64,000 bases of DNA, taken from Romanomermis culicivorax (Eukaryota > Nematoda > Enoplea > Mermithida > Mermithidae). Position numbers and translations under genes: made by a program. Under the pieces are notes generated by a model. It was given only the letters and a program-made list of their open reading frames with translations, had not been told where the DNA came from and ran no database searches. Below are positions 31,663 through 43,469 of this stretch, piece by piece. Numbering within the stretch: the stretch's first letter is position 1; the number at the start of each line of letters is the position of its first letter. The stretch covers positions 124,001-188,000 of the forward strand of contig CAWUHX010000295.1 of assembly GCA_963922205.1 (NCBI GenBank), given 5' to 3'.

Positions 31663-34005
31663 GAGGTAACAAAAAAATTAACAATCAGGAAAAAAGAAAA
31701 AACAACAAAAGCAAAAGAGAAAAGAAACAAAAAAGACTAAAAACCATAAACAAATAAAAAATAAAAATAAAAGGAAAAAAAGAACAAAGTAACAAAGAAG
31801 AAAAAATGAAACAAAAAAGAGACAAAAAACAAAAAAAAGAAAGGAGGAACAAAACGAAAGAAAAAAGCAAAAAGAGAAACGAAAAAGAAATAACAGAAAA
31901 GGAGCAAGAGAACAAAAAAGAAAAACAAACGGAGATTTTATCTCTTTATTCTTTAGTTCATACATTTCTACATCAGCTGTGAAAGTGACATCATTGTTGC
32001 GCACCGTTTTGGGAGCTGTAGAGATTTGCACTGCACTGTCATTCAAATATGTTTTTGAATCTGGATAAAGCCCAATCAATAAAGGTGAGGCAATGCGGGA
32101 TGGGTCACTCACTACCTGATGCATTAGAAGAAAAAATGTTGCTCAAAGTCACGATAAATTTTCATTGAACTAGGTTTGATGGTTGCTGAACGAAAGAGCT
32201 CCAAGTGAAAAATCGAAAATTTTAGAGATTTCCTCAAAATTTTAGAAATCAAGGGATTCTTTGAAATCCATTGACATGAAAATAGCAAGAGTTATTCTGA
32301 TGCCCTTCACTGCACTGGAAAGGCACTTCAATCTACTATAATTTGATGTATTTTCGTCTGACTAACATCACATGATGTGAAACCGGTGCATCCAACAGTA
32401 GAGCACTTCCTCAAAGCTTATGTCGGAGCCAGACAGCCGACATTTATTTTGTAACATTAAACTAGCAGCTCCGATTTTTTTCAATAAAATTCCTGATGGC
32501 ACCCTGTTGCAAAAACATTATAAATAGATGGATGAAATTTTGCCAGTGATTCGACTCACATTTTTTCTTTTTCTTCGCTTAACCTGAACGTTTTCAACTT
32601 TTCCTGAATCTCACTGATGGCATTTCGTGCGTTTAGTCATTTTATCAACTTTCAGAATGCGTGGACTCCTGCTGCTTCCAAAACAGTATACAAATTTGAT
32701 TGAAATTTTAACACAGTAGATTGGACATTAGTGGCTACAGAAATCAAAAGAAAAATTCTGTGGCGGAATCCAATTGGAGAGTGGCCAAATAAATCTCCAA
32801 ATCACTTTATAGGTTTATTTCGCAGTTCTTTTTGACTCTTTAAAATAGTATAAAAGTATAAAGTATCGAACTGAAAATTTGTTTTCATACCTGAATATAA
32901 AGCATGATGATATTCAGCAAGTAATAAACATATGGTTACAAAGTCACGTTTTTTCTGAGCTGAAACACATATAGGAACTGAAAAATGCCAAAAAATGTAA
33001 AAATTCCGAACTTTAGGTACTGTCGCTCTGCGAATTTTGACTTATGCAGAATGAATGCTGCCACAATACTCATCATGTAAAACTACCCTATAGTCTGTTT
33101 TTCTAGAAATGCTTCTAAATAATGAAAGTGAAAAGCAAGTAGTATTTTAGATTTTAACGATATTCTGATAAAGAATACACAGTATTGCACTAGAAATTTG
33201 AGAGCATATTGAACTCACCTTTAAATATTTTTTGAGTGAAAAATTTCACAGTAAGAGCTCTATGTAAACGATTTTGACGACAGTACTGATTTGTGTCACT
33301 TTTCTACTTGGAAGCATTTTATAAAAAACACATTATAAATACCTAATTTTAAGATATTATCAATTTTCTACTTATGATAGGAACAGAAGGTCAAATCTCT
33401 CAGAAATCGTGTCTTGAACGTCCTTGCAAAGTGTAAACTGTTCATTAGTAAAATAACTAGTACATCAAACTAAAGTCTTTTATTTATTTTATTATTCTAT
33501 AGTGCAGATAATAAATGTATCACAAGGGGTAAGGGCCAGCTGAAAAATGCCATGACCTGCGATTTCCACAAGTATGCCTTCTCCAGAGCTGTGCAGCTCC
33601 CCAAGCTATAAAATAAGAAAATAAAATTCTGGGGATCTGATGGGAAGGTGCTTGGGAGTGCTTTTCCTAACTTCATCTACTAACTTCATCATAAACTTTT
33701 CCATTTTTGACGGCTTATTTTCGACAGTTTAAACTCTCTTGCAAATGTAATATAAAATAATTTACTGTAAATGTTACACTAGAAGATAGCTTATCCTCTC
33801 CTGTGTAAAATGAATATACTTTTATCGAATAGGATCACTTCAATCCAACAGAAAAATGTGAAGAAATAATAAATTTTCAGACTTTGGCATTTGTGCAGCA
33901 TGAATTTTCATTTTTGAGCAAAACAAATGATATCATGGAACTTAGGGCACGAAAGTGCTCAAAATATCTCATTTTATGATATGATTAATTTTTCACTTAT
34001 CGTAG
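31663..34005. other. AT-rich spacer with A-rich low-complexity tract
   Basis: From 31663 to 31930 the plus strand is almost pure A/G/C-poor sequence (runs of aaaaga and aaacaa), giving long spurious Phe-rich frames on the other strand. Beyond that I see only AT-rich sequence, apart from the possible exon at 31935-32107 and a dispersed repeat at 33236-33345 that resembles 43918-44015. Confidence 0.6.
31935..32107 (-). CDS. Possible isolated exon of unknown function
   Basis: On the minus strand a pyrimidine-rich stretch ending in TGCATCAG leads into an open frame with ordinary coding composition: SDPSRIASPLLIGLYPDSK, then TYLNDSAVQI and TADVEMYELKNKEIKS. The frame then runs into the low-complexity tract, where a splice donor is not clear. 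I do not recognise the protein. It could be a gene fragment or a chance frame. Confidence 0.25.
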
Positions 34006-34922
34006 TGTCACATTAAACGAATTTGGAATCATGTCACATTAACTGAAAACTGGACAATCACATTGATGGGAAGAAAAACCCATGCCATATTGATTAAACA
34101 TGGCCATGTCACTGTGAGTGACATGCTGTGACCCCGTTGGGTGGCTCGCTGATATATTTGTTTTGGGAACATAACCCAGCTAGTGCTGGCTATAGGAGGG
34201 CCCATAGGGTACTATCTTGCTGTCCTTGGGTTCTGCTGTAGAGTAATGGACAACACCGCCAGGTTAGGGGTGGCAATCCCTAGTCTTATTCAGTGAGAAT
34301 GGAAGACAAGGCCATTTGTGGAATGGTTTACTGTAGGGGACCCGATTGTAAACCTAAATCCCCTTTTTGGCCCTAAACTAAGAGGTACAAGGGCCACTCT
34401 ACCTGAGGAAATTCTGAAGGGGAAACCGGCTTAAGAAAGGGTTCCCACAAATACACCCTCAACAACAATAATCCCCTGAGAAGACTTACCTAGTCCTTTT
34501 CTCAACTACAACTTGGCACGGGGTGATGGGTTCATGGATCCTGGGACGATGGGAATGGGGGTGACGGCAATTCGGTTTGGGTTTGGCGCAGTGGTGTACT
34601 GTGAAACGGGTCGGCGGGCAATGCAGGCAATCCACAAATAGAGCAATGGGCAGGTACTAGGTGAAAGGGTGGCGGGTAACTAATATTTAGAGGTACATGC
34701 AGCGAACGCAGTGGTGAACATGAAGTCATATGCAAATTTATTCAAAAATATAGGTGGCGGACGCAATGTATGTAAAATAATATAACAAAAGTTGATGGAG
34801 GCAAGACGCAGAGCTAAATGCAGAAGAAAATGATGTAGGCCCAAAAATGAGTACAAAACTAATGAAACAGGCCCTTTTAAAGGGCTCCATAGACCTACAG
34901 TATGCCCTGGGTGGAGCAAACA
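34006..34922 (-). repeat. Family A LTR, minus orientation, diverged (917 bp)
   Basis: The ends are TGTTTGCTC (34922, minus) and AATGTGACA (34006). It is more diverged than the other copies but colinear, and is followed to its right by the 3' noncoding block. No TSD is visible. Confidence 0.8.
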
Positions 34923-35397
34923 AAGCTCAAGCTAACTTAGACATTTTCCAGTTCAAATAATTTAAGCATTGGGGGGAGTTTCACTCTCCATGCTAAATAT
35001 GTGAATGTCTTTTAGAGAGAATCTCCAAACTAGTCGTTTCACATTGCGAAAGGTTGCTAGTTTTTACTGATAAGAGGTGCAGGTAATGCTCCGATTACGG
35101 CCATGAGCTCGTAGAGCTTATTTTGGTGAAAATTCTAACTAACGGGTTACATACCGCAGTCTACATGTGTGGCAGAAAAATAATAAAACATAACGGAAAT
35201 AAAAACACAAAATGAAACAGAAATGAAACACAAAAATTCACACAAAAATGCATGTAAAATATAATGAATGAAACGCAAAAATAAGAGTAAGTGACTGTTG
35301 AACAAAAAGTGGCGAAAAACATAAAGTATCAGTATGATGTGAATCACGTGACATTGGACAAAATTGATCCGCACGTGACAGTAGGAAAGGTCAGAAC
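34923..35397 (-). repeat. Family A 3' noncoding remnant
   Basis: A diverged copy of 15229-15720 ending in the cacgtgac segment. No coding part of the element follows; the element was truncated here. Confidence 0.75.
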
Positions 35398-37855
35398 TTC
35401 TCAGAAATCGTGTCTCAAGACCTTGAACGACATCCACAAGAGTTGGTAAAAGTCTGAGATTATTGAGCAAGGCCCAACTGGACCACTTGAGGTGGAATGA
35501 TCCGATGGTTTATGTTGTAATGTCTTTTTATGGAGTGTTAGTAAAGTGGAACATGAAAAGGTGGATGTCTTGATAACAATCATTCACATACTATTTACTC
35601 AAAATAATGTTAGGTTAGCTAAGCAAGCTCGCAGAGTTCCCGTCCTGTGCGACATGCGGAAAATAATGAAAACATGATAGTATGCTTGATTTCCAGTTTT
35701 ATCATTATATGCTTATCTCAATGGATGACACCAACGTCTGGAAAAGTTGTCTTTCGTGTACAGCTTTGACAATATACATCAAATGCTGCGGATATTCACA
35801 GTACATGTCAAAAATAAAAAGGGGGAAATGAATCATTTGGCAGATAAAAAAAATTACATGGTGGTGAGATCGTTGAAACATAAATCAAATAATAAAATCC
35901 AATATAAATGTCATAAATCTTCGGTAAAATCATTCGACCGTTCTCGCTGTTTGGTTTTTCGAAGAACTTGGCGCTCACGAAGCTTTTTTATATGGAAAAT
36001 TCATTATGAATAAGGTTTTGTCTTAGTGTGCGATGTATAAAGTTCATAGTTTGCATCATGTAGTCTAGTTTAATAATATCCTCGTAGTTGTTTACGCCCA
36101 GGTCTTACTGCTATAAGATTTTCCGCACAAAACTATTTTAAAGTTTAGGCAAGTATGCTCAGAAATTCCAGTCCTCGACACAAGGTTTAGCGATAATTTA
36201 GCAAGCATTAAAAATACGAACTATAATTTGTTCTCTAAAAAATGCTTCTTAAGTTAAAAAACGACACAAATTTGATTGATTTGAAAATCATGAACATCCT
36301 TCTGTAGAATTTTTCACTCTAAAAATATTTGAATGTTAGTTGATAGTTGTCACAAATTTTCAGTTCCATATGATATACGGTTTCACCCCTATTCAGCGAA
36401 ACACACTACAGCGATTCTCAAAACAGCGAAACTACAACGATTCTCAATTCAGCGAAGTCTCAAAACAGCGAATCTCGATTCGGCGAAGTCTCAATACATC
36501 GAAGTGTATCAGAACAGATTCTCAAAATAACAAATTTTCAAAACAGTTATCTTTAGAATGAAAAAATTGAGATTGGGCGGGGTAGACGTTTTGGCACATG
36601 GCCCATTAGGTCCTCCTTTTCGATCTGGTGGATGTCGGTTGTCACACATTTTGGCACCAATCGCCAGATTCTTGACACGGCTTTATATTTTCTTTTTTCT
36701 GGCACCGATCGCCATATTTCTGACACGGCTTTATGTTTCTTTATTTTTTTGTGTTTTCACGACATTACAGCTTTTTATTCTTTTTTCTTTATTAACATAT
36801 CCACATGCATGTTTTTTGTTTCTTTTTTCCTTTATCGATTTATTTCTTCGAATATTCTGATTTTGTGCTACCTTTTGTATGATTTTTTCAGGTTGTGTAC
36901 TTTTGTTCTATTTTTTACCTACTTTTTACTACATCATTTTACTTCTCATGTCTTTATCATTCGTTTTTTGTTCTGCTTCTACTGCTTAATTATTTTATTC
37001 ATTTCATCTTATTTGTTCATTTTATTTTATTTATTCCATCAATTTAATTTTTTTGTAATGCAATTAAGCTGCATACAAAACAACTTTAATGGAAAATCCT
37101 TTATGATAATTTTTTGCTTTTGTTTTTTTTCAACGTTTCAAAAAAATATTATTTTCATAGAAATTTTTTCGTGATTTTGGAATGGTCCGTTCGTGTGTAC
37201 GTACCGCAACCGCAGCACAAAAGCATGCGAAATTTAGATGGCCAAATGCAACTAAAAATAGATTATCTCGACCATCAAAACCATTTTTAATTTTCCTAAT
37301 TTGCATATTGTGCGCGTCAACTCTAATGCATAGAAATTTTTAGTATTTGCTGTATTGAGATTCGCTCTTCTCAGAATCGGTGTATTGAGATTTCGCTGTA
37401 ATGAGAATCGCTGTATTGAGACTTCGCTGTAATGAGAACCGCTGTATTGAGTCTCGCTATTTTGAGTTTCGCTGTGTTGGGGACACGTCTATATACAACT
37501 TGGTAGAAAATGCTGAAAATATAAAATGGTGCTTGCTTTCCAGAGTCATTATTTGGAAGCACTTCATGAAAAACAAACTGTAGCTTCCAATTTTGTTATT
37601 TACAAGCTAAAAAAATGGCTGTAATAAAAGTCATCTGTCTGTGAAGCGGAAGTAATGAAAATAATTATGATCAAAATCGATCATTTGACGCAAAGTTGAA
37701 ACTACTCGCAGAAAGATAGCAGCACACCCGAAAGATTACACGGAGTGATGAACAAATACTTATATTTTTAGTTCACCCATGATGGACGGCAAGTAAAATG
37801 ACCGACATGACCTAGTAATTCCATGATATCACTTTTCACACCAGTTCTTCATACA
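35398..37855. other. AT-rich intergenic sequence with an inverted-repeat element
   Basis: No gene is supported. From about 36385 to 37490 lies a repeat with inverted ends described separately; its inside (36740-37180) is T-rich and gives spurious Phe-rich frames. Confidence 0.6.
36385..37490. mobile_element. Nonautonomous element with inverted ends made of cagcgaaa/ctcaa subrepeats
   Basis: The left end has repeated units of the form cagcgaaact..caa (36390-36510). The right end carries the reverse complement (37365-37485, units like tcgctgtattgag). The T-rich interior shares long stretches with 48960-49720 in both orientations (for example ggttgtgtacttttgttct at 36889 and 49563). Such subterminal repeats resemble pogo/Tigger-like Tc1-mariner ends, but no transposase or clear TA duplication is seen. 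Confidence 0.5.
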
Positions 37856-40800
37856 TTATGGCAAATCGTTACTGTTCATTTCTGGTATTTCCCAATGCCA
37901 GAATCGTTGCCCGCAATTTTCTACTTGCCAGTCGTAGAGGTAATCTAAAACTGCGCCTATTTTCATAAGTATGCAAACCAAACAGTTCAATAGAAATTTA
38001 TAGGAGGGCCGATCTTCGTATTTCAACGAACGTACGTGCTCGACGAATGATCCCAAACCTTCCGGTAAAGCTTTGCATAGAACTTCCGGTGAAAACTTAA
38101 CTTTCAGTTCGTAGACGATATTAATGTCGCCATACATTTTCCAGGGTAAACGACCGGTCGTAAGTTCAAAAAGCCTAAAAGTCGAATCACAAAAACATAA
38201 TGAAATTATGCAAAAAGTTGAGAAATGATCAACAGCAGATGGGTGTCAGACATAAAAAAGTCGTAATCCTGATAGGGGAATCTATTTTGAAATGATTGCA
38301 GTTCTGAATGGACCTTTTTCCAAGCCATTTTTTACTATCAAGTGTGGACTCTCGCAGTTTTTTGCAGGTTAGCGGTTATTATGCATTACTAAGGAATGTC
38401 TTTTCGTTTCCCTTTCTCGAATTTCTCAACTACAGTCACTGCTCTCATCTTTGTATACATTTCAAAATTTCTCAGATCATTTTTCAAGAAATAGATCACC
38501 TACACGTCTCATTTTTTGAGGGAGTGAAGACCTCCTCCCACACATCCCTGTGTTTATGTCTGATAGGCATTCATTGAATGGAGGAGCAAACATCAAAAAT
38601 AATACAATTATAAGAGCAGTACCGTACTCAGGATTCGTCCAAGGAGGGAGCGGATTTTCAAGAATCATAAAAAATATCATTTTACGTAGCGTACTAAAAT
38701 GAGTATTGAAAAACAAATCATTTTCGTCAAAAGATTCATTCAAAAATATCGAACAAAATACCAAATTCAAATCAGAAAATCAATTTGCAGTCTTGAAATT
38801 CAACTAAATGAAGAATTTTATACAGATGTATATATATCAGCAAATAACGTGTAAGAATTCTTAGCAATAAATATGTGTATATATATTATATAAGTACGCA
38901 TTCAATAAAAAAATTTTCATTGCCAAGGGGGGCGACCGCCCCCTGCCCCCATGGGTACGGCCCTGTATAAGAGTAAGACAGAAATAGAAGTCCGGTATTC
39001 AAACAAAAATTTTAAAGTAGCTGCAAAGCAAACTAAAAAAATTTCAGTATAACCTACAGATGGAGTGATTTCGAAATATTTACATAATTACGTGAATACC
39101 GTAAAAATAAGATTAACTAAAAACTAAAGTATGTTGCACAAGATATTTATATTCAGAAGATTTTAAAATAATTTGAAGACAGATTTTAGAAAAAAATCTA
39201 TGCCAGACAAAGATTCATTTGAGCTTATTTCACATTGATTACCCTATTGCGATATATTGAAAAACTTACATGTAAAAAATTGACCACAAGTCATCTCTCC
39301 TCGATAGCTCCTCCTGTTGATGAGATGCTACTGAAGCGTATCTGAATGAAACAATACTAAATTCCGCAAAAATAAAATTATATCATTCACATTCAATAGA
39401 ACAAAAAAAAGCTGAATGGTGGCCCTCCGTCCACGAATAACACATCGTAGAGATACTCCAGAGACTCATTAACTGGTATATGGGTCCAGAGCATCGCTCG
39501 AATTAATCACCAAGCTTTACAACATTAAATATTGTGAGAAGTAAGCGAGCGTAACATTTTAAATAAACTGCTAAAGTACAGAAAACACACAGGGATATGG
39601 CGGTGTATTACCTCTACCAGGAATGGAAAAACATTTATTACACCGGGAAGATGTTGCACCACATGGTCGAATGTATTGAAAAATGGTGTGAGAAAACATA
39701 ACTCAGGGAATGGTGCAGCAGATGTACTTCAAGCATTGATCTATAGTTTTCGTCGTGATTAGAAAGACAGTTATCAAAGTATACTGTGAGAAAAGAAGTA
39801 AACTGAGCACAGAAACATCGCGATAGTTAAGAACATTTTTGTTCGATTTCCTCAGTTATGAAATCAGGTTACCTTCCCCAACTTGAAATCTACGTGCTGT
39901 TTTTCCCGAATTTATGGAAAACAGCCGATTTCTAGGCCAAATATTAAGTATTCAAGCTGGTTAACAGCACTAGCAGACATCAGGGCCACTGACAGGTCAT
40001 GTTTAGTAGCTTTTAGTGTCCAGCGACACTCCCAGCAGCTCACGCCGTTCACCGAAAAATATCACGGTATTCTACTATCTTGTCAAATGACGAATACGAG
40101 TATACCCCTATCAAAAGTACGGACCTTGTTGGTGTATGTTGCACTAGGATGGTGCGATATTTTTATGAAATTACTGAATGCTCAGACGCCTAATGCTGAA
40201 GATTCGAATTTTTCATACTATAAGAACGATGAATGGTATGAGAGTACCACCTACCTGACTGTGCCGCGGAAACCCAATTTCGATCGAGGAGGCCTTATCG
40301 CACCTTCTTTGGTCAAATAATAACGACACAATCCATAATCTAGCATGTAAATTATGCTATCATCATCTGGTTTCAGACTTATGGCAAAATTCGAGGGTTT
40401 TAGATCTCTAAATGTTCGAACAATGATGTTGTCAGAAAAAATGGGAATTACTATTTTACCTATGTAAATAGCCCAATGTATGAAGGCCCTCTACTGCTTT
40501 CAGACATTCCAATATGACGCGAAATGACGAGCTTATGGAAAGACGGTACGGTCTCAATGAGCATCGACGTCTTAAATCCGACAAATTGTGGCCGAGGTGC
40601 TGCATGACTACGAACCTTCAAATAAAGATTTAATCGGATGAGCCAATTTCTGAATATGAAACACTGTACGTCCCTTCTACAAAAACCTTAATTAAACGGT
40701 CTTTGGCGAACATAGATTAAGGTGGTTTCATCATTCTCACGTTTATCAAACTACGAAAACTTCTATCAACAGATTCGAAGGGAAGTATGATTTAGTTCTG

Positions 40801-42539
40801 CAACTATCGTAAGCATTGGGTTGACAAACTGAGATGCAAAAAAATAGAACGAGATGAAATGAACAATAATGGAAACAAAAACGAAGCAAAGGATAATTTA
40901 AGAATGAAAGCTGAAAATAAAAAAAAGGATTTAAAAATCTACAAAGTGAGCAATCAATACTATACTACTTGAAACAGGTCACCAGATATTAATTCTTTAG
41001 TCCATTCAGAAGTCTCTAATGTCAGAATTTCAGGTAGGGGTAAAATTAAAAATTTATGGGGATGGTGTAGCTAAGTATCCACTAAACACACTATTTTTTC
41101 TAAAATTAGGCATCCAGCGATCCATTTTTAGGACTTTGGATAGGAGTTATACGCCCATCATACCTCTACCTACGGGGCAGTTTGACTTCATTAAAAAATA
41201 AACGAAGATGGTCAGATGCAAAATCAGATCACTGAAAAAGCGTCAAGTTCAGTGCTACATGGAATTCATCAGGTGGAAGTTATATAGTTTCATTGCATAT
41301 GGAACAGCAATCCCATTGATGAATTTTTTGTTATTAATTTTGATGTCATAGTAAATAAAAACATTTGACAAAAATCAATAGTTATTACAACTGTACGTTG
41401 TTTTAACCCTCCAACTGGAATAAACTGCCTATGCACTCGCTGTGTTATTCATAAAGGCGAGTTAGCGTTAATCGCGATTAAATGACATAGGGGCATGGAA
41501 AATCGTCATGTAATTTCTAGGTGTTAGTAATTTTCCACCAAGCCCGGTTTCGCGATAAACATTACCACTCGTTTCTGTGAATACGGCCTTAAAACTCTAT
41601 TTAGGACAAAAAGATCCGAGAAAAAACAAATGACGGTTTGGCCATTTTTTACACCTGTAAATGGGAGTCGACCCGCTGGCGTACAACTTCGGACAGTGTT
41701 TGTTAATTTGGAAAACTTCCAAAACGTGGGCCTCCATTTCTGAGACAATGTTGTTGAGTTCCTCGACTTTTAAAACGACGGAATCTTTGGTCCGCAGATC
41801 GCAGGCCGTATAGATTTGGCCGAAACCGCCGCGACGTATTTTGTCCTTTATTTCAAAACGGTTAGCGATCAGTTCGCCAACCACGCAAAAATCGGCGGCA
41901 ATTTCGCCCTCTTGATGATCGAGTTCGTCGGTATGTTTAGCGCCATGTTTGGCGTCCGGGCTCATTATTTTAGACTGAAAAAGTATAGTAATTTTGCATT
42001 AGAATTTTTTTCTATTTGATATTGAAATGATGACCATACGTAATGAGGTACGAAAAAACCCATGATTTTCGACCTCTTACAGGAACTCATGCATGAGGAT
42101 TCCCTTACTGTAACTTTTTCCTCGGAGGATTGATCATCATCAACAGGGGGAGCGAGTTTGACCTTTTTAGTGTTTGTAGCTTTTGCTGCGGACTTGGCGG
42201 TAGCGGCGATTTTCACTTCGGAAGACTTTGTAACCAACGGTTTCAATTCCGTACCGACCGTTTTTGATACACTGATGGAAAGTTTCACTTTTATGCGACA
42301 CATTAAAAGTGAAGTTAATTACTTAATTTAATCCATTTTTTAAAAACAAAAACTATTCTCTCTTTCCCTCGAAAAAATTGACTTTAGCTCACCCTGCTTC
42401 TATTTTCTTGATCTTCTGAGGGTCAGATCGCGCTTCTTGACTTGAAAGTTCGTCTGGTGAGCTCACAGTGGCTTTTTTAAGTGCTTTTTTCGACGTTAGT
42501 TTTTTGTCAGTCTCGGTGTCCAAGTCAGCATTCGATTTC
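37856..42539 (-). CDS. Tau-tubulin-kinase-like Ser/Thr protein kinase, seven exons found (5' end not found)
   Basis: Exons (minus): 42539-42393, 42271-42109, 41974-41655, 40615-40460, 40407-40255, 39341-39270, 38174-37856. All introns are GT-AG and every phase joins without a stop. The first two exons give a Lys/Ser/Thr-rich tail. The kinase domain (from FEIKDKIRRGGFGQIYTACD, exon 3) has the Gly-rich loop, the lysine of VVLKVEEL, VVMQHLGHNLSDLRR, HRDLKPSNFA spanning a 52-bp intron, DYG in place of DFG (40332-40343), RPPRSKLGFRGTVRYASV, SRRDDLWSIFYM and LFELTTGRLPWK, and ends LYDWQ plus a short tail to TAA (37856-37858). This order is typical of CK1/TTBK kinases, which phosphorylate tubulin- and microtubule-associated proteins. 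The DYG change and missing start exon are the open points. Confidence 0.88.
38617..38965. mobile_element. hAT-type MITE in the last kinase intron
   Basis: The ends CAGTACCGTACTCA and TGGGTACGGCCCTG form an imperfect terminal inverted repeat. The 8-bp direct repeat tataagag flanks it (38609-38616 and 38966-38973). Length 349 bp, no coding capacity. An 8-bp duplication and CAG ends point to the hAT superfamily. Confidence 0.85.
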
Positions 42540-42699
42540 CTAGTTTGACACAAAGAATTATGTCGATACGAATATAGGCGGCAGTAATGAAGCCATTTTT
42601 ATTACTTCGTTAAAGCAAATCAATTCTGATGACATCATCAAAGCGACGTATTTACCTGATCACAAAGATCTGATTACCGAGGTGTCTTAATTCGCTAAT

Positions 42700-43060
42700 T
42701 TCGTTAGCTATTCATGCATGCACATAGGGGTGTAGGGGGGTAAACCTCTATACCTGAGACCCTGGCCACCCCCCTGGCCAAAAAAATCGTCAAACGCCCC
42801 CCTGAACTTTTTCCAAGACAGGTTTTTGACGATTTTTGTGCATATTTGCACGAAAAACAGGCTTTCAAAACTTTTTTTGTTTTTTGCTCACCCAGTCCCC
42901 CTACCCCCCTGGAAAAAAGTCCACGGACCCTCCCTCCTGGAAAATTCTTGCCGTGCATATCTGTAGCCAGGCCTATTCGTAGGAGGGTTGGGGGGGGGCA
43001 TGGCCCCCTCGAGGTGTTAAAAAAAGACAAAGGTTTTTTTAACACCTCAAGCATTTCGGG
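42700..43060. repeat. C/G-homopolymer-rich repeat related to the MITE families
   Basis: It contains runs of C and G with phrases like ccctggccacccccctgg and an inverted word gaggtgttaaaaaaag / tttttttaacacctc (43012-43049). The ends are unclear. It lies upstream of the identified kinase exons, perhaps in an intron. Confidence 0.4.
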
Positions 43061-43234
43061 TTTTTTTCCAAGTCAAATCAGAAAAAAGAAGGTCAAGTCA
43101 GAAATGCCAATTTTACGGTAATTTGTGTGAAAAAATGTGTGCAACTGTTACGACGTAATAAATTATTATTATTATTATTATTTTGGTTTCGAAGAGAAAT
43201 GTTTTAATGGCAAGAAAAAGAGAAATGGTTTTAC

Positions 43235-43469
43235 CTGCCTGGTCCAGGATTTTGCTAAAAACACTGGAATATGAACAGAAAATTTCTTCCCTGCATACTG
43301 ATTCCATTGGAAGTGAATCATGACAAACGTGTTAAACAGTAAATTACGGTCTTTGACACGGTATAAGTTCAAAAGATCATGCATCGGAGAGCAGAAATAA
43401 TTTTCCATAAAAAGCATGATAAATCGCACATACAGCATCATCAGAATCATGTCATCAACGAGATTGTCT
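43235..43469 (-). CDS. Possible exon of unknown gene upstream of the kinase
   Basis: A minus-strand open segment lies between a good acceptor (TTTCTTCAG at 43476-43470) and a good donor (CAG|GTAAAA at 43235/43234). It encodes about 78 residues rich in Phe, Met, Leu and Tyr (MDLL-like helices such as MILMMLYVRFIMLFMENYF, and NLLFNTFVMIHFQWN). I recognise no domain. It could be an upstream exon of the kinase gene, another gene, or chance. The frame joins in phase to a candidate exon ending at about 43521. Confidence 0.35.

Noticed and set aside
31678-31928. Phe-rich frames on the minus strand
   Set aside because: They are the complement of an A-rich low-complexity tract.
36558-37174. Long Phe/Leu-rich open frames resembling membrane proteins
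   Set aside because: They lie in a T-rich repeat interior shared with 49340-49720 in both orientations; composition alone explains them.
39872-40050. A minus-strand stretch resembling a kinase exon (KHDLS, LEYLIFGLEIG) considered as the exon after GTVR
   Set aside because: It needs an unlikely 33-bp intron and ends in a stop; the exon at 39341-39270 (YASV...DDLWSIFYM) fits in phase and joins to LFELTTGRLPW.
39883-40320. 145-codon open frame on the plus strand
   Set aside because: It overlaps the kinase exons at 40407-40255 in antisense; the minus strand has the conserved HRD-DYG-RGT signature and splice sites.
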